Made by a program: the position numbers and the translations under genes. The notes beneath the pieces were generated by a model. That model was not told where the DNA came from, did no database searches, and saw nothing but the letters and a program-made list of their open reading frames with translations. A DNA stretch of 64,000 bases from Volvariella volvacea V23. Taxonomy: Eukaryota > Basidiomycota > Agaricomycetes > Agaricales > Pluteaceae. Each line of letters starts with the position of its first letter. Positions within the stretch are counted from its first letter, which is position 1. Location of the stretch: assembly GCA_000349905.1 (NCBI GenBank), contig KB722761.1, positions 379,647 through 443,646 of the forward strand, read 5' to 3'. This document shows, piece after piece, positions 22,917 through 35,380 of the stretch.

Positions 22917-23793
22917 GAACAACCTCAAGGCAATATGCTGATGTGGGAGTTATGATGGCAAGGGCCAATGCAATTATTACGTAAGCAGTGCCACATTTGG
23001 TTGTGCTAAGACTTACGTTTAACAGCGAGGTCGGTTGAATGATTTCTTAGTGGCTTCTTGGGTCGGGTTTGCCGCATGTCTGTGGCACGAGCACCGTCCA
23101 GACAGGGGAATGGGTGCCGAACCATTCCTGAATTTTATGGCCGTGTTTCACCCGCTCGTACAAGTACGTACACGGGCTGCTCGCCTGCCATCGCAATTCA
23201 CCGGACTAAATGGGTCCAACGTCGCTCGCAGAAAACATAGGTCGAGAGAGGAATGGCGGGCCCCAAATACCACCAGAACCAGCCCCTGACGCCAACGTGC
23301 GGACAGTTTTAGATATGCTCTACGGAAAGGAGAGCGCTGAATTGCTAGGTTACTGTTCGAACTTTAATCCATCAAGGGGCGGGATCTGTAAGTTGGCTGC
23401 TCCTGAATTTGAGCCCACACAGGTTCAGGTATCGGGAGGGCTTCGGGAGACTGCCTGAATCATTTAATCCCCTCATGTGCAACCCAGCTCCTTTCCTGCG
23501 AACACGCCCGTCGACTCCAAGCACCAGCGACCTGCACCCGCTCCCCAGCTGCTTTCCACCGACGCGGTAGACCGTGCAAGTTCGCCAGCGCGAGGTTTAA
23601 GATCAGAACACCGGAAATCACCGAGAGATTAGGATATTTGTGACGACACCACAGAGTGCCACAGCCCACAACAATCCTGACTTTGCGTTCTCACCCTCAC
23701 CACAAAGGGCAACAACGGGTACGTCTGCTCCATCACCATCTCTACTGCTGCTGTAGCTGAATCCCAGCAGGCGGCAGCCCAAGCCACTCCACC
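22917..23793. other. Divergent intergenic region between kelch and F-box genes
   Basis: It should contain both promoters. The frames at 23035-23289 and 23210-23458 have no recognisable domain. Nothing specific is identified. Confidence 0.45.
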
Positions 23794-25651
23794 ATGTCTA
23801 TCACTCTAAGCAGGCTTAGCTTCTCCAAACTCCCAGAAGAGATCTGGATAAGAATCTTCGAGTTCATGACTCGACCTTCAGAGCTATTTAACGTGATAAC
23901 AACTTGCTGGAAGTTCTATGCACTGGGTATTCGCTCCCTTTATCGCTCTATTGACTGGAAGTCCCCCTACGATTACACAAACAATCTGCCTTTCTGGCAC
24001 GGGGAAGGCGCGCGGATGTGGATGGTTCCTTCAACTCTGGTTCTGGGAATATCCTGCATTCAAACCCTGGGCTTTGCCTCCTATGATCCGAGCGTTGTAC
24101 AAGTCGGGCTGTCGACGCAGTATCGTCCTACCGTAAGTACATTACGTGCCGATATGCCTACAGACAGCGCTCTTTCGCCCTCTCGAACGAGGCACGTTGC
24201 GAGTGCTAGTCTATATGCGTCCTTGGTCGACACCGTTCTCCTATTCTCAAACGTGAAAGAACTCATCTTTCATGACTGCAACCTACCCTCCTTTGTCTAT
24301 AAGCTTATCGATGGGCTACACCAACTCCGCCACCTCACACTCCATAACTGCGTTTTGCCCCCTTCAACTTCCAATATCGAGATTGATTTCGAGAATCTAC
24401 CCTTGAAGTCTCTCACGCTTATTGGAATCATTGGCAACTCCGAACTTCAGCTGAGCTCCAATTACGTCCACGTCCTCAGGCTATGTGGATGTAAAAACCT
24501 CCAAATGATGCGGGTTGACTGGACGGCGATGTCCTCTGCGTATTTGGCACAGTGGCGTATGGATTCCGGCTACCTCCCCCCAGTGGCCTTGAAATCACTC
24601 GCGCTGCATGTTCCTCCCCTGTCTCTAACGCAGCAGGACCACGACATCTCCCATCACTCCCTCGCCGAGCCCCTGTTCGCATTCCTTAAGCGCTGTATTG
24701 GGGTCGAAGAGTTGCTCCTCGACGGTCTCTACCCATCTTTCACGCTCCCTACCCCCTTCCTTCCCAATCTCAAAAGGTTCTACGGACCCATCACGCACGG
24801 CGTCCTCAGCATGCTCAGCGGAAGACCCATTGAGCACTTGACAATTGGCAGTGAACCCAAGCTTGGCCATCTGTTAGATTTCTTGCCACGGATCGCAGAA
24901 TATGCTCCGGGTCTTTTGTCTCTGACGATTTCGCTCAAGAACTGGGATGATGAGATTATATTCGCAGTCGTGCACCACTTTCCCAATTTGGCGGTATTGC
25001 AGATCAGATATCGACACGAGCACCCATCTCATGTGAGTTTTTTCTCTCGCTTTTGTCGCCCACGTACTGAATCCAATTAACCTGAAACAGCAAACCCTTC
25101 TTAGCCTTGGGGCCATCCACCTCTGCAAGATGCGTAATCTCCAAAGGCTCGTGGTCATGAAAGTTCAGTTAGAAGATGCCCAGGAACTCTATAGACCATC
25201 GACCACGGGGGTGGGGCCTCAGCGTATGTTTGGCCAAGGCGCATTGTCTCAGATACAGCACCCTCACGCACCGTCACAAACCGCTAGTACATCCACGACG
25301 GATTGGACACCGACTTCTAGCCTACCACCATCACCCTCGTCGTCTTCCTTACCTTCACCATCATCACCTTCAAATTCGATCCCAATCACAGAATCTCCAT
25401 ACGCTCATCGCGGGCACCGCCAGGTCCGGGATATCTTCCGCTCGTTCACCGATCCCGTTCTATCTCTCGATCAAGAATTCAAAGACTTCATGCTCTCCTG
25501 GAACAAGCACTGTCGCAAATTGATCGAAGTGCAATTTGTACCTGGCGTGGTGTGGAGAAGGTGTGGAGAAGGTGACGAGTGGTGTAAGCGGATGGTGGAT
25601 AAACAATGGGAATACGAGTTTGCGAAAACGATTTTGGATTTGCCGCTTTAA
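23794..25651 (+). CDS. F-box protein with leucine-rich-like repeats
   Basis: Two exons (23794..25032 and 25091..25651) join in phase 0 over a 58-bp GTGAGT-ACAG intron and give 599 residues. The N-terminal SKLPEEIWIRIFEFMTRPSE followed by VITTCWKFYALGIRSLYRSI is a typical F-box. The middle has irregular leucine-rich segments (LIDGLHQLRHLTLHNC, LPLKSLTLIGI, GVEELLLDGLYPSF, IEHLTIGSEPKLGHLLDFL). F-box proteins bind Skp1 and deliver substrates to SCF ubiquitin ligases; agaricomycetes have hundreds. Residues of about 440-500 are a Ser/Pro-rich disordered stretch. A GTAAGT-CTACAG pair at 24133-24163 could be read as a 31-bp intron, but it is too short and the frame is open through it, so it was kept as coding. 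Substrate unknown. Confidence 0.82.
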
Positions 25652-28600
25652 TTCCTCCCCATCTGACAGCTTCGCCCTCATCCTTGAGTCTTGGGCGCAC
25701 AAGAACCGGTCCGCGGTTGTTTCACGTCAGTTGGGTGAATGAACCTTTGATCCCTGACGGTCTCGGCCTCTTGGTGACGTTCTCCTAAAATTTTGGATGC
25801 TCTGGTTTTCTTATTGTTCTACTATGTCTCTCGCTCAACATGTATCCTTACTGCCTCTGTTTCCCTACCGCTGCAATGACACATAACTTACCACATGCCC
25901 AACCATCCAACGTTGGTCCAGCAACGGACAAACTATTTCACCCACTATGGACAGAGAACCTGAGCGCAACGCACACCTTTCCGCATCCCATTATCTCCAT
26001 ATATGTTAAATTTGTTCGAGAACTACGTCAGGCATCCCGACCCTTTCTGATATCAAAACCTCGACTTGCCAGGAAACCGCCTTCTCCCAAGTCAAAGTCA
26101 ATCAGCCTCCACTTGTGGGTCTTCGACACAGCCAAGTCACGTCCACAAGCGTTGACACCGACTTGACGGGACAATGGTGGGTGTATGCCAAGACACACAC
26201 CAACTTATTTTCAGCTGCCACGGCTGTCGGAGATGGCGGCCCTGAGCGGTTAGACAACATCATAGCGATCCTGGCAATCTATACGGATTTGGCAGGTACA
26301 GGGTCCCGGGTGCGGGTAGCCTACATTCCCGAGCGTTCATTGGCTTCTAGCGGTGTGCAACGTCCATGAGGTCGGAGCTGTGTGGCCTGCGGTTCGGTCT
26401 GCGTGTTATCAGGAACGGTTCTGACTCGAGGGTGTGCAGGTTAGTGGTGCTAATGCTAATGCTAACAACAGCTCTAGCCTTATTGTTGCTCGTGATCGTA
26501 CTCGTGGATCCGTAGAGTGTGTGACGGGCGCGCTGGTGGGTGTGCTAGGGGTATCCCAAGCCCGCGCAGCAGAACTGCATTCCAAGATCACGACGCTGTG
26601 AAGGTGAAGGTAAGGTGGTTATCACATCGCGTCTTGCACGGGGGTGCAGTCGATTGAAGCAGTCGGCTATGTCTTCTGCAAGGGACCGGATGGCCACCCA
26701 CTGGGAGTCCGCTGGCCCACGGGAGGTGTATTTCTGCAATCTAGACAGCACGTTAAATGCAGAGGTCGAGAGATCGATCGTTGCTATGCCTTGAAACGCT
26801 CCACTGAGTGCCGTCGAGTGCGTGCTCACCGCCCAAGGGGACGGCGGACCGCTGTGCTTTTTTTTGTTCTTTGGCCTGCTTCGTTGATGCAAAATTTCAG
26901 AGTCGCAGATACATCCTGTTTGCTGTGCTCCCCAGCCGCAGTCGACTGTGCAAATATGTATGGTTGCTAAGAACTGCCCGTTGGGGGGCATTGTAGGACC
27001 CGGGTAGCAGTGTCCCTCTAAACCGCTAGTGGAGCATTGTACGCAACCAATGCTGCGATTGAGTCATATGTCGATGCTTCAGTGAGTCGAATTCACGTCC
27101 CAAGTAAGGAGGGGACCGATTGCACACTGCACCTTGAGTATGACGTCTTTTTACTGCTGCGTAGGTCATACTTTGCCGCGTATACCTGATTTAGAGGAGC
27201 GTGAATCCGCCGGCAACCCATTACCTCGTTCCGCACTCCTCTAGGCGGGCTTGGGCCTGAGAGTAGCTCCAACACGCAGTCACAATGTTCACAAGCTCAC
27301 CATTCATCACCTAGTTCAGCGAGTTTTTTGGGGTATCAGCGCCAGTGATGCTATCCGTGTTAGTATTAATCTCCGTTGCTTTCACCAGCCCAGACTAAGG
27401 CCCAGGCATTGGAGGCCAACACACGTTCCTTGATGAGGCTTAGCCTTCAAAACAAATCTACATGACGAGCTCAAGAGAGGTGGGTAAAGCGGATCAAAAT
27501 GTGCAAACAGAAGCGGTACCAATTCCTTACGCCTTCGAGTGCGTGCATCAGATGAAGTACAAATTTGTGTACCGTCATTTTATAAATGGGCTAATTGATA
27601 TGAGGTGAGAAAGAACCTCGGTTTTATCCCCGCCAATGCATTGTATTGAGATGAGTGATAATGCTGGGAATAATGGTTAATGAAGCCAGGAACTGCACAG
27701 TGTCAACTCCGTATGAGGCGTTGATAGAGGAAGAGCTTTTGGAGAAAAACCGGGATAATTCGTAAGTGAGAGACAGGTTGGATTAAAATGTCACATCGTA
27801 CTCCAGAGTTCTGCACGAAATTGATCTTGCGCATCACGGTTGCAACTATATCCCTTGCAGGACGTCGCTTGTTGTAGCCTTAATGGACTGGCTCGCTTGG
27901 GCAATAGCTGACAATTACAACATCGCCACGCCGCCCGTTTAACTCGTTGAGTGATCCAAAACGCATCATGAGTTGGCGATGAAAATAGTGACGTGATGTA
28001 TCAAAAGCAGTCTTTCGGCATCCAGTGTTGTAGCTTACATGCTCAACTTGAAGGTGAGCGTTTGCCGCAGATCGAGAGCTCTGGACACAAGGTTGCGAAT
28101 TGCACAGAGAAGGTTTCTCTTCGCTAAACCGCTCGCCTTACAGCTGAGGTCCAACCGCAGAATAGAATGTGGGTTCTGCTATCAACATAGATCAGCCATG
28201 GGATTCCTGTCGTCGCGTCTGCAGTCTTCGAATTCCCATCAGTGATGGAGTCAATTATGGTAATGCCGAATTGTTTTATGAGCTCCGACACAAAAAATCA
28301 AGTCCAGACTCCCTAATTCAAGCGACCTCAAATTTAAAATTACCTTTTGGCTCTATTTCAAACCCTCCATCTGCGACCAAGAGACTGGCCGTGCCCTTGT
28401 GATCTTACAATAGCATTTGTGGCCTTTACACAGCCATGGCGTAGTACCCCACTACAGTACAGTATCAGAATCCTGTTGCGGCATGTACCATGGGCTGCGG
28501 CACGGTTTGCCTCATTCCCGTAAGTGTCGCTGCTTTACTATGAATAGGTATCGGTCGTGTCTGCAGATCCTCCCGATGTCGTAGCGATGTGCAGTTGCTG

Positions 28601-29090
28601 TGTCCCGTTACCGTGTGCAAGAGGCCACTTAGCACCATTCCAAGGCACACACACTCGGGTTCGCCCTTTTAAAGAAGAAAGCGGAGGGGGGTACAGCCAC
28701 CCGTGTGTCCCGAGTCCTGCGTCTAATTGAACTTGGGTCTTGAACCTGTACCATATGGAGGATACAACGCGTTTCGTTTTTTCGTTTTCCTAACTGTTCG
28801 GAGTGCCATCCGGTATTTTGCTGTCCGCCTGATCACTGATTATTCCGTTGGCGGTTTGTTGATACCTATCCAAAGTGGGTGTCGTACCTCTCGGTGTTAA
28901 TACACGAACCATGGAATGCAAACTGGTGCGAGTCGTGTTTCTGCGAGACTGATGCAAATCGCTAATCACAGATCCTTCTTTGTTGAGCATGGTATCCCCA
29001 AATAGAACAGCACTGATCCAACTAAGCGATCTAGATGGAGCACACACTTGTATTCTCCAGCCTTAGCACAGCTCTCAGATTCAGTTGCAC
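25652..29090. other. Long gene-poor region upstream of P450 no. 1
   Basis: About 3.4 kb in which no frame above about 150 codons has a readable motif. Frames at 25840-26166 (plus) and 26545-26991 (minus) overlap unrelated sequence and lack family resemblance. A short GCTAAT triple repeat occurs near 26450-26465. It may hold eroded genes that cannot be named. Confidence 0.4.
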
Positions 29091-29101
29091 ACAAATCTTC
29101 T

Positions 29102-29109
29102 TATAAAAG
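29102..29109 (+). promoter_or_regulatory. TATA box of P450 no. 1
   Basis: TATAAAAG lies about 100 bp upstream of the start codon, followed by a CT-rich stretch (29140-29190) typical of fungal core promoters just before the start. Confidence 0.55.
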
Positions 29110-29207
29110 GTGGTCAGCATCGGCTACTGGTCCTCACTCAGCTTCTCTTTCTTCCTTTCTACTACTTCTACTACTTTACACTACTAGCGTTTTCTAACTC
29201 ACTCATA

Positions 29208-31268
29208 ATGAAGTCTTCCTTCAACTCCAACAAACCCTTGCCCAACTTGGCCCAGGGCATTGTTCTCATTGCTCAGGGCGTCGCCTTAATTGCTACCACC
29301 ATCTCGACCATTTTGGTCGCATACCTACAAGATATCTATGCCCTCTTCCACGCCCTCTTGGTCCGCCGCTATACAGACAAGGACGGGAATGCTATTCCTC
29401 AAGGTCCAGTTGGCCTTCCAGTAGTCGGTAAGTCTCTGCATCCACAAGTATCTATTACGGCTAACCAGGCTCCATTCAGGCTCTTTCTTCTCACTCGCTT
29501 CTTATCCTGAACTCGCCCTCGACAAATGGGCCAAGGAATTCGGCCCTCTCTATTCCATGTGGCTCGGAAACCAACTCTTCGTAGTCGTTTCCGACCCCCA
29601 GGTCGTCAAAGATCTGTTCGTCACCAATGGAGCAATCTTCTCTTCAAGGAAAGAGAACTTTATCAAGTCCCAAACCATCTTCTCCCGCAGGGGTATCACC
29701 GCTATGTCGTACTCTGACAAATGGTACTGTATTATTAATTTTGGTGTCCAAGATATTTGCTAACAACCTTTAACCTTACACAGGAGGAAACACCGCAGGA
29801 TTGCTGCAAACTATCTCAGCCCCAAGTCCATTGAAGCCCACGCCGAAGTGATTGATCGTGAAGCCACAGAGCTCGTCCGTGACCTCTTCGTTCAGTCCAA
29901 GGGCGGAAAGACACCTATCAACCCCCAACCCCACATCGGTCGAAGCGCTCTGAACAACATGCTTGCTATCGTCTTTGGCACACGCACAGACACTATCAAC
30001 CATCCACTAGTCGCCAAGTCGCTCAAGATTTCTCGTGAATTCATGTAAGTAAACTTACGAAGAAACCAATTAATAGTGAAACATCGGCTAACGAACAATG
30101 AAGGAACTGCACTGGTCCCGTCGCCAACCTCACTGATTTCATCCCTCTCCTCCAAGTCGTTCCCAATACCATGACCACCCGCGCCAAGAACTTGCACCAA
30201 ATGCTTTTGGACACGTACGGTGGTATGATGGATGCCATTGAGGAACAAATGAAGCGTGGCGAAGATGTTTCCGATTGCTTGGTCAAGGACATCGTCACCA
30301 ACAAGGAAAAGGAAAACCTCGATTGGTTGGATATGACCATGATCTGCTCTGCCTTCATGATAGGTGGTATCGAAACTGTAAGGAAGCCCATTCTTTATAG
30401 ACGGAGTCTAACTCACCGGAACTTTTAGACCTCCTCAATCCCTCAATGGTTCTCTGCCTTGATCCCCGCTTACCCTGAGATTCAGGCGAAGGCACACGAG
30501 GAACTTGACCGGGTTATTGGTCGTGACCGCCTTCCCACTTTGGAGGACGAGAAGGATCTCCCTTATATCCACGCCATTATTAAGGTAATTAAATGCATGC
30601 TTCTTCACGGCAATCGAATCATCTAAACACGCATACAGGAAATCGAGCGTTCCCGCAACCCCTTCTGGCTTGGCACCCCCCACCAAAGTTTGGAAGATTT
30701 CACATACCGCGGCCAATTCATTCCGAAGGACACTGTTCTCATCATGAATACCGTAAGTCGAAACAGCCTAATCTTGTCGAACGACCTAACGTTGCCTTCA
30801 GTACACCATGCACCACAATCCTGAACGGTACCCAGACCCCCACACCTTCAACGTGAGTCAGCTTTTTCATTTCCCTCAGACTCAGTACTAACCATAAAAT
30901 GCAGCCCGAACGCTACATCGATGACCAATTGAGCTCCGCTGAATCAGTCAACCTCGCCAACCCCATGGAACGTGACCACTGGACATTCGGTGCTGGGTAA
31001 GCATAGCACAATTTGTCCGTGCCAGTACAATTTCTCATTTCCTGCCTCTTCCAGTCGTCGCGTCTGCCCCGGAACCCGATATGCAGAGGCTGAGATTTTC
31101 CTCGCCCTCTCCCGCATGCTCTGGGCCTTCCGTATGGAGGAGATCCCAGGAGAGCCCATCGATCTGACAGAATATGATGGTGCTTCTGGTCGATCACCTG
31201 TTCCCTTCCGCATCAACCTCATCCCTCGTCACGACCGCGTCGCCGAGGTTCTTGGTGTTTCTCTATAA
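29208..31268 (+). CDS. Cytochrome P450 monooxygenase no. 1
   Basis: Nine exons (29208..29427, 29480..29723, 29784..30044, 30104..30377, 30429..30584, 30639..30752, 30802..30852, 30905..30996, 31055..31268) total 1626 bp and give 541 residues with every phase matching. There is an N-terminal membrane anchor (about residues 16-45), then the proline-rich hinge PQGPVGLPVVG. The I-helix reads AFMIGGIETTSS. The K-helix EXXR is EIER. The PERF-region is NPERY/FNPERY. The haem loop FGAGRRVCPG has the Cys475 thiolate. Such enzymes bind the ER membrane and use NADPH and O2 to hydroxylate small molecules. The layout resembles the large fungal group often labelled O-methylsterigmatocystin-oxidoreductase-like, but substrate cannot be inferred. 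It is the paralogue of the gene at 58799-60887. Confidence 0.93.
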
Positions 31269-32824
31269 TTGCCTCCAACGTTCGACATTTGCGTTGCCAA
31301 TTAGTCGTGTCCACTCGTTTAAAGCTGCTCTCCCTAGACAATTCGTTCTTCAGCTATCGTTTCTCATCTCGTATTTAAAATTTCTCCACCTCCTATCGCC
31401 TATGTACTCTTACATATCGCACCATAACTCAACTGCTATCCTCCCACTTTCTTTTCTTATGCAACGGACTTGTAGATACCGTTTCTTGGGATTCTTAGGA
31501 CTCATTATGGGCAGCGCCCAACACAGATGTACAGCACGCCTGATACACCTCAATCAAAACATCCGTTTAACCCTCCCAACAGCGTGCCTATCATCTTTTG
31601 TTGGATTGACATCTCCTGTTCCGAGCCGCGCGGGAGGCCATTGATGCACAAAAGTTTTTCAATTGCTCCATTCAGCGTTTTTAGCTCGCTGATCAGGATC
31701 TTCATTCTCTCATTCCAGTTTAGGGAATGTTTCTCGCTTGCGCCATTTCTCGCATCAAAGGCATAAGCCGCTAGCGAGTCTGTCCTCCTCTAACCGTCCG
31801 GGTTATCACTGGGTCATTTCTCTTATGCTGCTGTAAATCACTCACTAAAGGACATAAGATATCAGGCCATCAGATCAATCAACCCAAGCGGCAGCACATC
31901 AATACCAGGAACTATCCATGACAATCTCAACAGCAGGCTCCAGACCCGAGACCCCAGGGCTCTGTTGTCCAGACAGACAACAGACGTGTGGCAGGACATC
32001 GGTAATACCGTGCTTTAGCAGACCCACTGAAAATGTCCGAAGAGGTTTTGAATAGGTGCAATATCAACGCATCATGCATCATGCATCATGTCTCTATGGT
32101 CAATGAGTGATGCTTGCGAATAAGACTTTAAAATGACAGAATCACAAAGGGTCTGAGTGAATTGGTGCTATGTTCCAGGTCCAGACAATGAGTACATTGT
32201 GCGCATCAAATGTAGCAACTCCCCTACATCACGCGGACAACCAGCGGACGGGTTTAAGGTCGCTGTACGTCGCACAAATCCGTACGTCGCGGTTAATGAG
32301 GCGAGGTTCATACGAATCGAGAGTGACATTTTCACTGATGAGTTTCAATGGTCAGTAGACGATATCTCGTTCCCAACGGGATTGACGGTCCCGTCGCTCT
32401 CATTTGGGGGTGCAGAATGTCCGTGCAACCCTACACTAAACTGGGCGGTCCCTAGTTTGACAGATTGACATATGCGCACCCGCCGGGGTTTCGGTACGTG
32501 CGAACATCACTCAAGGATATAGCGCATGACGTACGGCATAACTCCCATCAGTACTCAGAGGGCGCGTGGAAGGGTTTGCGTAAGGGCAGCGAACTGCATG
32601 ACAAACGAAGTCGAGGTAGATACAAGTGGACAGATCTCTTGTGATTAATGAAGGAATCGAACCACTTGAGCGAAGCATGACTGACGACTCGGTGGATACA
32701 TGGTTCATTGATGCGACTCTCGATGGCTCGGAGTTCATAAGACATGCGTGGCATATTTTTGTGAGGATAGCATACAACGACACCTGAATAAGACCCCGAT
32801 CCAATGAAGAAACAAGGCAAAAGC
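31269..32824. other. Intergenic, no supported gene
   Basis: The left part is P450 3' UTR. A 103-codon frame at 32157-32468 opens with GTG and has no homologue I recognise. Tandem CATGCATCATG units occur near 32070-32090. Confidence 0.45.
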
Positions 32825-33330
32825 TTATGCGGACTTGTGCAATGCCTTCCTCACAGCATCCCGTCTCTGCTTCTTCAAGAGCATCACTTCAAAGCGACCG
32901 AAATCGTTCAGTGATCGTCTCTTCTCGAGTGCAGCGCGCTTTTGTGCCCACGCCGACTTGGCCCACTTCTCATCGATGCCATCCTTCTCTAGTCGTTTCT
33001 TGATAACGCCCGAACCAGCAGCGCGGGGTAAGTTTGAGACGGTCAATGGCGTCAAAGAGAGGTGCTTGTAAGGGAAGGATTGGCGTGGAACGCCTGTTGT
33101 TGGTCCATCGATGATGGCCTAGAACCTCCATGAGTTGGTTACATTGCAAACAGGTCGCAACTGTACATACGCGGTTGTGGTCAATGATCTCTGCAATGAC
33201 AGCGGTCTTTCCGGCGGAAGGTCCTGAGTTAAGGAGGACAACTATACTGACAGTCAAAAACTGCATCATTGATGCGATGGAGATGTAGCATACCTCGTCC
33301 AACCTCGACAAAACGCTTGAAATTTGAGTC
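32825..33330 (-). CDS. RPL14: 60S ribosomal protein eL14 (first exon not located)
   Basis: Three coding exons are clear (33294..33330, 33171..33241, 32825..33118) and join in phase to 133 residues. The sequence runs DSNFKRFVEVGRVVLLNSGP, SAGKTAVIAEIIDHNRAIID, GPTTGVPRQSFPYKHLSLTPL and ends with KWAKSAWAQKRAALEKRR and DFGRFEVMLLKKQRR. This is the KOW-containing core and basic tail of eukaryotic eL14, a large-subunit protein. The acceptor of the middle exon must be TATAG, not the earlier GTCAG, to avoid a stop and give VGRVVLLN. The start codon lies in a further upstream exon, probably only a few codons long as in other fungi; no convincing ATG with a good donor was found. Confidence 0.92.
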
Positions 33331-33832
33331 CTACACAAAGGGCGGCTTTGTCAAATCACGAATCTCTGAGCATTTGAGCTGCCTGCGCAAGGACGACAGA
33401 TGCTCCCAATCCCTGCCAATTCAAGGTCACATCCGCCACTTCATCCAAAATCAGACCTCCCCATCCATCCGTCCAACCCGTTTTTTCGCAGTTTTCTCCA
33501 CAGCAGCACTCTCTCCTGTCGTCCTGCAGCATTCCAGCAAGAAAATAGGGCTCACGGTCATTGTGTCTTGCTAGGAATCGGGCGTGTCTTGATGGCGGCG
33601 ATGTGTGGATGTGGCTGCCTCTACGTTTCTGAGCTTGGTTGTGTTGTGTTCGGGAGTTGCCGAGCGCCCCGCCCTCCCCACATGCCTGAGCCTAACAGGC
33701 GGTACAATCTTCCACAGGAAATACGACTACAGGACGCGGTTCTCTTTGAAGGAAATTCCATTCTTAAGCTAACAAATTTGGTGCTCATTTCCCTCAGCAA
33801 TTTTATGACCACCAACTGTCTTCATGAAGCTA
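33331..33832. other. eL14 promoter and first exon, and 3' side of the next gene
   Basis: It should hold the missing eL14 start exon and promoter, and the 3' UTR of the TMEM242-like gene. The long plus-strand frame 33400-34047 runs antisense to that gene and is rejected. Confidence 0.5.
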
Positions 33833-34689
33833 CTAAGGACCCAACCGCTTTCGGCCTTCTCGCTCTATGTGCGCCTCAATTTCGACTTCCTTCATCGCTG
33901 CTTCACCCCATGCAGGAAGTCCACCCTTCTCAAAAGCCTGCCTCAATCGCTCCTCCGACTCCTCTCGCTTCCATGCTCCAATCTCTGCTGGATGAATTAC
34001 CGACGCGCTTATGCGCTCCTCTTCAGTCTCTGAAGGCCGATGAATGACTGAAGTCAGCCCAGGGAATGTGCTCCAAAGAGCTTGTCTCATTCGCTCTCCG
34101 AATTCATGTGCCTGGTGTTCACAACGCAGCTAAATGTAAGCTCATGTTTTGCGGTGTACGGCCTTACGTACAGTTTCGATTCCCATCACAGTTTTCACCG
34201 TTACGACAGTGATGAACGCGCTCACTCCCACAATACACGTCGCGATTCCGAAGGCCTTAGCGCCAAGCATTGCCGTGCTGTAGCTCATTTTTGACATGGC
34301 TCCAAACATTTCACCTATTCCAGGTAGTGACAGGTCTGCATCGGAGGATTCCTTGACTGTCCCGGATTGCGATACAGTTGGTGCAGGTGCAGGTTTAGGT
34401 GCCTGTGTGGGAGCATATCGAGCTGTTGTGGGTGAGCCCGTACGACGCGGGGGTGCTTGGGTATTCTTCAGTGCGTGTTCTAGCATACTTCGCTGCCGTC
34501 TACGGAGGAAGAACAGTGGGAGACCTAGCGCAACTGCCGAACCACCAATCTATTGAACAAAGTCTAAGAGCTTGTTCAGGAGTACAGAGTACAGGACTCT
34601 ACCAATGCAAAAGCCGTCCATTTGGGAAGACTCTTCTTTTCTCGTGGTGGTGGGATGTCTGCGTTGGCTTGCGGTTGTGGTTCAGTCAT
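33833..34689 (-). CDS. TMEM242-like two-helix membrane protein
   Basis: Three exons (34603..34689, 34172..34549, 33833..34111) join in phase 0 to 247 residues. The first helix spans residues 24-45 (WTAFAL then IGGSAVALGLPLFFL) and is followed by RRRQ. After a Pro/Ala-rich linker the second long helix is KAFGIATCIVGVSAFITVV (about 121-147). The segment after it, GIETAHEFGERMRQALWSTF, resembles the conserved C-terminal part of TMEM242 and its fungal relatives. In animals TMEM242 is a mitochondrial inner-membrane factor that helps assemble ATP synthase; by analogy this one may be mitochondrial. The donor GTACGT, four bases before a second GTAAGG site, was chosen because it keeps the frame. The resemblance is judged by eye. 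Confidence 0.65.
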
Positions 34690-35380
34690 TGTGGCAGGGA
34701 GAAGCGGCCGGGCCGGACCGGCTACTTGCCATAAAGGGTCCACGGCCGGGTTACGATTCCTGTCGGCACGCTTGCCCCAACATCAGGACTTGGAACCAAT
34801 CATTTTGTAGTGCAGAGTGTGCACTCGATAGATGTTCTAGGAAGCGAATAACACAAATTATTGGTATCTTCCTATTGTGGACGCCTACTTCTCAGACTGA
34901 AAGACAGATTTTTTACAGGGCGGTATTGTGCTGGTAATTCATGGGAGGTTCGCTCTTCATGATGCTACTATACACGATTAGCCTCCCCGGTCCGCTCCCA
35001 ACCCTATACCTATGATGACAGTCGCGGCTCTCGTCGAATCATCTAATCAGTTATTATTTGCATTCACGGATTTACGGAAGTGAAACAAGGTGGACGCGAG
35101 TCGGACGGAGCCGAACCTGCTTACTTAGACCATTCAATTTCGCTATAACGGCAGGAGATAAAGGCCCAATTGCAATAGCCTTTCCTACTGGCTCGTATCG
35201 CTCCACTTCTGCAATGTTCAAATATCACAAGACTGCTCGAATACTAATGCATTCGTCATCACTTTATTGCACACGTCGGTCGGACATAAATAGTTGCGCT
35301 ATTGTGACTTTACACCCCTTCCACGATTGCCCATACGCGCACGCACTACTCGGCTCTAGATACCGAGCCAGCTTCTAGAT
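34690..35380. other. Intergenic region between divergent genes
   Basis: Carries the promoter of the TMEM242-like gene and of the kinase-like gene. No further gene is supported. Confidence 0.45.

Noticed and set aside
24133..24163. Possible 31-bp intron in the F-box/LRR gene
   Set aside because: Shorter than other introns here and the frame is open through it; kept as coding.
32157..32468. Plus-strand frame of 103 codons with protein-like composition
   Set aside because: Opens with GTG, not ATG, and no splice-linked upstream exon or family match was found; left as intergenic.
33400..34047. Plus-strand frame of 215 codons
   Set aside because: Runs opposite the last exon of the TMEM242-like gene and has no domain; the minus strand splices cleanly.
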